DNA from: Streptomyces brasiliensis
GTDB taxonomy: Bacteria > Actinomycetota > Actinomycetes > Streptomycetales > Streptomycetaceae
Direction of reading: 5' to 3'
DNA: 48,764 nt
Assembly (NCBI RefSeq): GCF_014647875.1
Contig: NZ_BMQA01000049.1
Location: 1 to 48,764, forward strand
Shown here piece by piece: positions 48,558-48,764 of the stretch. The translations under genes were made by a program, and so were the position numbers. Within the stretch, counting starts at the first letter, position 1. The number at the start of each line of letters is the position of its first letter. The notes under the pieces are model-generated. The model ran no database searches. It was given only the letters and a program-made list of their open reading frames with translations, and was not told where the DNA came from.

Positions 48558-48764
48558 GTGGCTATCACCGAACGACGTCTGTCCACCATGGTGCTGGTGA
48601 TCGGTACCGGAGGTGCGGGGCTGCGGGCCGCGATCGAACTGGCCGAGTCCGGGGTCGATGTCCTGGCGGTCGGCAAGCGCCCCAAGGACGACGCCCACAC
48701 GGCACTGGCCGCCGGCGGCATCAACGCGGCGCTGGCCACCATGGACCCCGAGGACAGCTGGCAG
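48558..48764 (+). CDS. FAD-binding SdhA/fumarate-reductase-type protein, N-terminal part
   Basis: The first 69 residues of a flavoprotein, cut by the window end. LVIGTGGAGLRAAIELAESG is the FAD-binding fold; AHTALAAGGINAALATMDPE is the signature of succinate dehydrogenase/fumarate reductase/aspartate oxidase flavoproteins, and the His before TALAAGGIN aligns with the FAD-attachment His of SdhA. The rest is unknown. GTG 48558 has GGAGCAAGG upstream. Its upstream ECF41-type promoter places it in the SigJ regulon. Confidence 0.88.
   Translation, partial: MAITERRLSTMVLVIGTGGAGLRAAIELAESGVDVLAVGKRPKDDAHTALAAGGINAALATMDPEDSWQ

Noticed and set aside
1..48764. tRNA, rRNA, CRISPR arrays and attachment sites
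   Set aside because: I looked for T-loop-like GGTTCGAATCC patterns and regularly spaced repeats by eye and found none; a tRNA or att search tool was not available.

Overview
The window is chromosomal DNA of a Streptomyces or a very close relative. GC content and third-codon-position GC are very high. Several starts look leaderless, with a -10 hexamer about 7 nt before ATG or GTG. The gene set is typical of the genus: a divergent second EF-Tu (Tuf3), a second apolipoprotein N-acyltransferase, DUF5753 XRE regulators, a DUF3037/HipA-like kinase pair, a graspetide (ATP-grasp RiPP) pair and an ECF41 sigma factor. From memory, tuf3, lnt, ung and the fabG pair also lie close together in S. coelicolor, which suggests a mostly syntenic stretch with insertions.

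Layout. (1) 1-6.5 kb is accessory. It holds a broken transposase C-terminal half, a plasmid/AICE-type DUF3987 protein, a DUF6879 + XRE-DUF5753 cluster with three tiny downstream genes, an NhaP-type antiporter, and a second transposase scrap (N-terminal half, frameshifted) at 6.2 kb. (2) 6.5-16.3 kb is core-like: a membrane-anchored protein, a spermidine-synthase-like enzyme, a patatin, tuf3 with a structured leader, a VTT membrane protein, a thiolase divergent from an HxlR regulator, UppP, a chloramphenicol-phosphotransferase-like kinase and an SDR. (3) 16.5-17.7 kb is a minimal graspetide locus: precursor plus ATP-grasp ligase, with no methyltransferase. (4) 17.7-33.6 kb contains an NTF2-like protein, Lnt, a Gfo/Idh/MocA dehydrogenase, an FAD monooxygenase facing a TetR regulator across twin operators, DinB, a lipoprotein, Ung, a peptide-binding lipoprotein, two SDR/FabG genes behind a good promoter and palindrome, DUF3037/HipA-like kinase, a Rieske lipoprotein, an isochorismatase-fold protein lacking its catalytic Cys, a PPOX protein, and LysR facing an EamA transporter. 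(5) 33.7-34.0 kb is a 300-bp non-coding element with 22-bp terminal inverted repeats. (6) 34-39 kb has a MocR regulator facing a PPOX/PaiB operon, then two EamA transporters; the second has its own promoter, a 13-codon leader peptide with Pro-Pro-Pro, and a leader that can pair over the ribosome binding site. (7) 39.3-41.5 kb has a stand-alone Clp N-domain protein, decayed coding DNA, an SRPBCC protein and a PadR regulator.

(8) 41.6 kb to the end is the most coherent regulatory unit: an ECF41 (SigJ-type) sigma factor with a carboxymuconolactone-decarboxylase/AhpD protein, SDR, two cupins, an NmrA-like protein and a flavoprotein cut by the window edge. This is the context expected for ECF41. 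I find three copies of TGTCACA-N16-NGTC, matching the ECF41 promoter I remember (TGTCACA-N16-CGTC). They lie before the AhpD gene, before the flavoprotein, and, pointing the other way, before a large PAS-GAF-SpoIIE-HATPase phosphatase. The last would place a partner-switching-type regulator under ECF41 control.

I see no tRNA, rRNA or CRISPR array.
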